Shown in pieces: positions 62,112 through 64,000 of a stretch of 64,000 bases of DNA (position 1 is its first letter; every line of letters begins with the position of its first letter). The stretch comes from JADGOV01 sp963814355. GTDB lineage: Bacteria > Actinomycetota > Actinomycetes > JADGOV01. The position numbers and the translations under genes were made by a program. Location of the stretch: the NCBI GenBank assembly GCA_963814355.1, contig CAWFCZ010000002.1, positions 248,001 to 312,000 on the forward strand, given 5' to 3'. A model generated the notes under the pieces. The model saw nothing but the letters and a program-made list of their open reading frames with translations. It was not told the origin of the DNA and searched no databases.

Positions 62112-63239
62112 CTACGGGCGCGGGCCCGGCGCCGGCGCGACCCCGGCTGGGGCGGTGGCCGAGGAGGTGGCCCGGATGGTGGCCCGGATGGTGGCCCGGA
62201 TGGTGGCACTGCCCACCACCCGATCGTGGTCGTAGAGCACCACCGCCTGCCCCGGCGCCACCCCCCGCAGCGGGACCTCCAGGTCGACTCTCACCTCCCC
62301 GTCGACCAGCTCCGCAGTGGCGGGCACCGCGTGGCCGTGGGCGCGTACCTGGGCGAGCAGGCGCCGGGGACCGGACGGCTCCGGACCGCACCAGCGCGGT
62401 GCGGTCCCGATCAGCCCCGCGACGTCGAGCGCGGCCGCCGGTCCGACGGTAACCGTCCGGGTGACCGGTGAGACGTCGAGGACGTAGCGCGGCCGGCCGT
62501 CGGGCGCCGGGCGGCCCAGCCGCAGGCCGCGGCGCTGCCCGACGGTGAAGGCGTACGCACCGTCGTGGGCGCCGACAACGTGGTCGTCTTCGACGATCTC
62601 CCCGGGCTCCGGCCCGAGACGCCGGGCCAGGAACCTCGCGGTGTCACCGTCGGGGATGAAGCAGACGTCGTGGCTGTCCGGCTTGGCGGCCACTTGCAGC
62701 CCCCGGCGCCGCGCCTCGGCCCGGACCTCTGACTTGAGGGACTCGCCGAGCGGGAACATCGCCGCGTCCAGCTGCGCGGCCGTGAGCACGCCGAGGACGT
62801 AGCTCTGGTCCTTATCCGGGTCCACCGCGCGCAGCAGCGCGCCGTCGGTGATCCGGGCGTAGTGCCCGGTGGCGACCGCGTCGAAGCCGAGCGCCAGTGC
62901 CCGGTCGGCGACCGCGGCGAACTTGATCCGCTCGTTGCAGCGCAGGCACGGGTTGGGCGTGCGGCCGGCGGCGTACTCGGCGACGAAATCGGCGATCACG
63001 TCCTCGCGGAAGCGCTCGGCCAGGTCCCAGACGTAGAACGGGATGCCGAGCAGGTCGGCGGCCCGCCGGGCGTCACGGGCGTCCTCCAGCGTGCAGCAGC
63101 CGCGGGCCCCGCTGCGGTAGGACTCCGGGGCGGCTGACAGGGCTAGGTGCACTCCGGTGACCTGATGGCCGGCGTCGACGGCCCGGGCCGCGGCGACCGC
63201 GGAATCCACCCCGCCGGACATCGCCGCCAGCACCCTCAC
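62112..63239 (-). CDS. mnmA: tRNA 2-thiouridylase MnmA
   Basis: 375 residues. It thiolates U34 of tRNA-Glu, -Gln and -Lys using sulfur from the cysteine desulfurase. PP-loop MSGGVDSAVAA, catalytic Cys in NPCLRCNERIKF, and the second Cys in HDVCFIPDG. The C-terminal domain is normal to about residue 340; then a repeat (ATIR)3 and an Ala/Pro-rich tail are added by a 12-bp DNA repeat. It follows the desulfurase by 79 nt. ATG 63239. Confidence 0.96.
   Translation of the reverse strand: MRVLAAMSGGVDSAVAAARAVDAGHQVTGVHLALSAAPESYRSGARGCCTLEDARDARRAADLLGIPFYVWDLAERFREDVIADFVAEYAAGRTPNPCLRCNERIKFAAVADRALALGFDAVATGHYARITDGALLRAVDPDKDQSYVLGVLTAAQLDAAMFPLGESLKSEVRAEARRRGLQVAAKPDSHDVCFIPDGDTARFLARRLGPEPGEIVEDDHVVGAHDGAYAFTVGQRRGLRLGRPAPDGRPRYVLDVSPVTRTVTVGPAAALDVAGLIGTAPRWCGPEPSGPRRLLAQVRAHGHAVPATAELVDGEVRVDLEVPLRGVAPGQAVVLYDHDRVVGSATIRATIRATIRATSSATAPAGVAPAPGPRP
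62166..62209 (-). repeat. 12-bp tandem repeat, about 3.7 copies, in the mnmA 3' end
   Basis: Units of GGTGGCCCGGAT from 62166, 62178 and 62190, with a partial fourth. It encodes ATIR repeats in frame and lengthens the MnmA tail without changing the conserved domain. Confidence 0.95.
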
Positions 63240-63318
63240 TGGCGCGCCCTGGACGCGCGGCCGCTCCGCGACCCGACGCGCCGCACAGCCGGGTCCACAG
63301 CCGAGTCCACAGCCCCGC

Positions 63319-64000
63319 TCATCGCCGGCTCACGACCCCGGCCCGGCGGGCCCGCTCGACGACCGGGCCGATCGCCTCGATGAGGGCGTCCACGTCGGCC
63401 TGCGTGGAGGGATGTCCGAGGGAGAACCGCAGCGAGCTACGGGCCCGCTCGGGGTCCGCACCGGTCGCCAGCAGGACGTGGCTGGGCCGGGCCACGCCGG
63501 CCGAGCAGGCCGAGCCGGTGGAGCACTCGATGCCCCGGGCGTCGAGCAGCAACAGCAGCGAATCGCCCTCGCAGCCGAGAAAGGAGAAGTGCGCGTTTCC
63601 GGGCAGCCGGCGCGACTGCGCCAGCGTCGGGTCGCCGTTGAGCAGCGCGTCCGGGACCTCGTCCAGCAGCCGGCGGACGAGATTGTCGCGCAGCCCGGCG
63701 AGGCGCTCGGCGCGCTCCGGTTGGTCGGTGACCGCGATTTCGGCGGCCGCCGCGAAGCCGACGATGCCGGCCACGTCCAGCGTGCCGGACCGCAGGTCGC
63801 GTTCCTGGCCGCCACCGTGCAGCAGTGGTACGCACTCCACGCCGCGACCCAACAACAGCGCACCGACGCCCACCGGCCCGCCGAGCTTGTGCGCGGTGAC
63901 CGTCATCGCGTCCACGCCGCTGGCCGCGAAATCCAGCGGCAGCATGCCAACCGCCTGGACCGCGTCGGTGTGCAGCGGTACACCGTGGGAGTGCGCGATC
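63319..64000 (-). CDS. Cysteine desulfurase (NifS/IscS family), 3' part
   Basis: 227 residues of the C-terminal two-thirds; the gene runs past the right edge. The PLP Lys is in VTAHKLGGPVG, the preceding HTDAVQAVG binds PLP, and the catalytic Cys is in STGSACSAGVARPSHVL. The short loop before the Cys places it in group I (IscS/NifS). It supplies sulfur for the adjacent MnmA and for Fe-S clusters. It is upstream of mnmA in the same direction, so the pair is an operon. Confidence 0.95.
   Translation of the reverse strand, partial: IAHSHGVPLHTDAVQAVGMLPLDFAASGVDAMTVTAHKLGGPVGVGALLLGRGVECVPLLHGGGQERDLRSGTLDVAGIVGFAAAAEIAVTDQPERAERLAGLRDNLVRRLLDEVPDALLNGDPTLAQSRRLPGNAHFSFLGCEGDSLLLLLDARGIECSTGSACSAGVARPSHVLLATGADPERARSSLRFSLGHPSTQADVDALIEAIGPVVERARRAGVVSRR

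Noticed and set aside
63240..63318. Short repeated GTCCACAGCC segments between mnmA and the desulfurase
   Set aside because: Only two imperfect copies; not enough for a repeat or operator call.

Overview
The window is 64 kb of very GC-rich DNA with frequent GTG and TTG starts, ATGA/GTGA gene overlaps and few U-tract terminators. Together with the gene families present (type VII secretion, mycothiol-type DinB proteins, PPOX/F420-type flavoproteins, a DUF3039 protein, a DUF222-HNH gene, GatCAB), this points to an actinomycete (Actinomycetota). The genus cannot be fixed from the sequence. Most of the window is conserved chromosomal core; there is no insertion sequence, prophage or CRISPR array.

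Layout. 0-4.7 kb: the start of a sigma-70-type gene on the minus strand, then a large LuxR/LAL ATPase regulator and a papain-like protease carrying twelve PEYGG repeats and a Cys-rich N-terminus. 4.7-12.2 kb, minus strand: an MMPL exporter, then a translation block (tRNA-Glu, tRNA-Gln, gltX) with a fumarylacetoacetate-hydrolase-family enzyme, an NmrA-like protein and citramalate synthase cimA. 12.4-15.5 kb: a frame-disrupted DUF222-HNH gene and an ABC exporter whose start codon is preceded by a ladder of four five-codon mini-ORFs. 15.6-20.2 kb: ilvE, leuB and a second ABC exporter with two permeases. 20.3-30.1 kb: a type VII secretion (ESX) locus in two divergent arms. The minus arm holds eccC, a SAV_915-like protein, an EspC-like protein, a long WXG-headed protein with a glycine-zipper C-terminus, and a four-TM membrane protein broken by an 8-bp duplication. 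The plus arm holds eccD, two WXG100 proteins and an EccB-like protein. 30.1-48.6 kb: leuA, then transporters, MarR, serA and galK, then ilvC-ilvN-ilvB and ilvD. 48.7-64 kb: a GNAT/NDP-forming acyl-CoA ligase, a hydroxyacid dehydrogenase, a membrane glycosyltransferase, gatB-gatA-gatC, ligA, a core-MetE-like protein, mnmA and the 3' part of a cysteine desulfurase gene.

How the genes work together. cimA, leuA, leuB, ilvB, ilvN, ilvC, ilvD and ilvE give most of isoleucine, valine and leucine synthesis; leuCD and ilvA are not in the window. Both leuA and ilvB are preceded by short leader peptides rich in Leu or Leu/Val codons followed by terminator-like hairpins. This indicates ribosome-mediated attenuation, with leader starts at or next to the predicted transcription start. 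gltX, tRNA-Gln and gatCAB together imply the indirect route to Gln-tRNA. MnmA and the cysteine desulfurase supply tRNA thiolation.

The least ordinary features are the type VII toxin/immunity-like pair with its phase-like 8-bp duplication, the mini-ORF ladder in front of the ABC ATPase, the repeat-bearing protease, and a general excess of short tandem repeats at gene ends.
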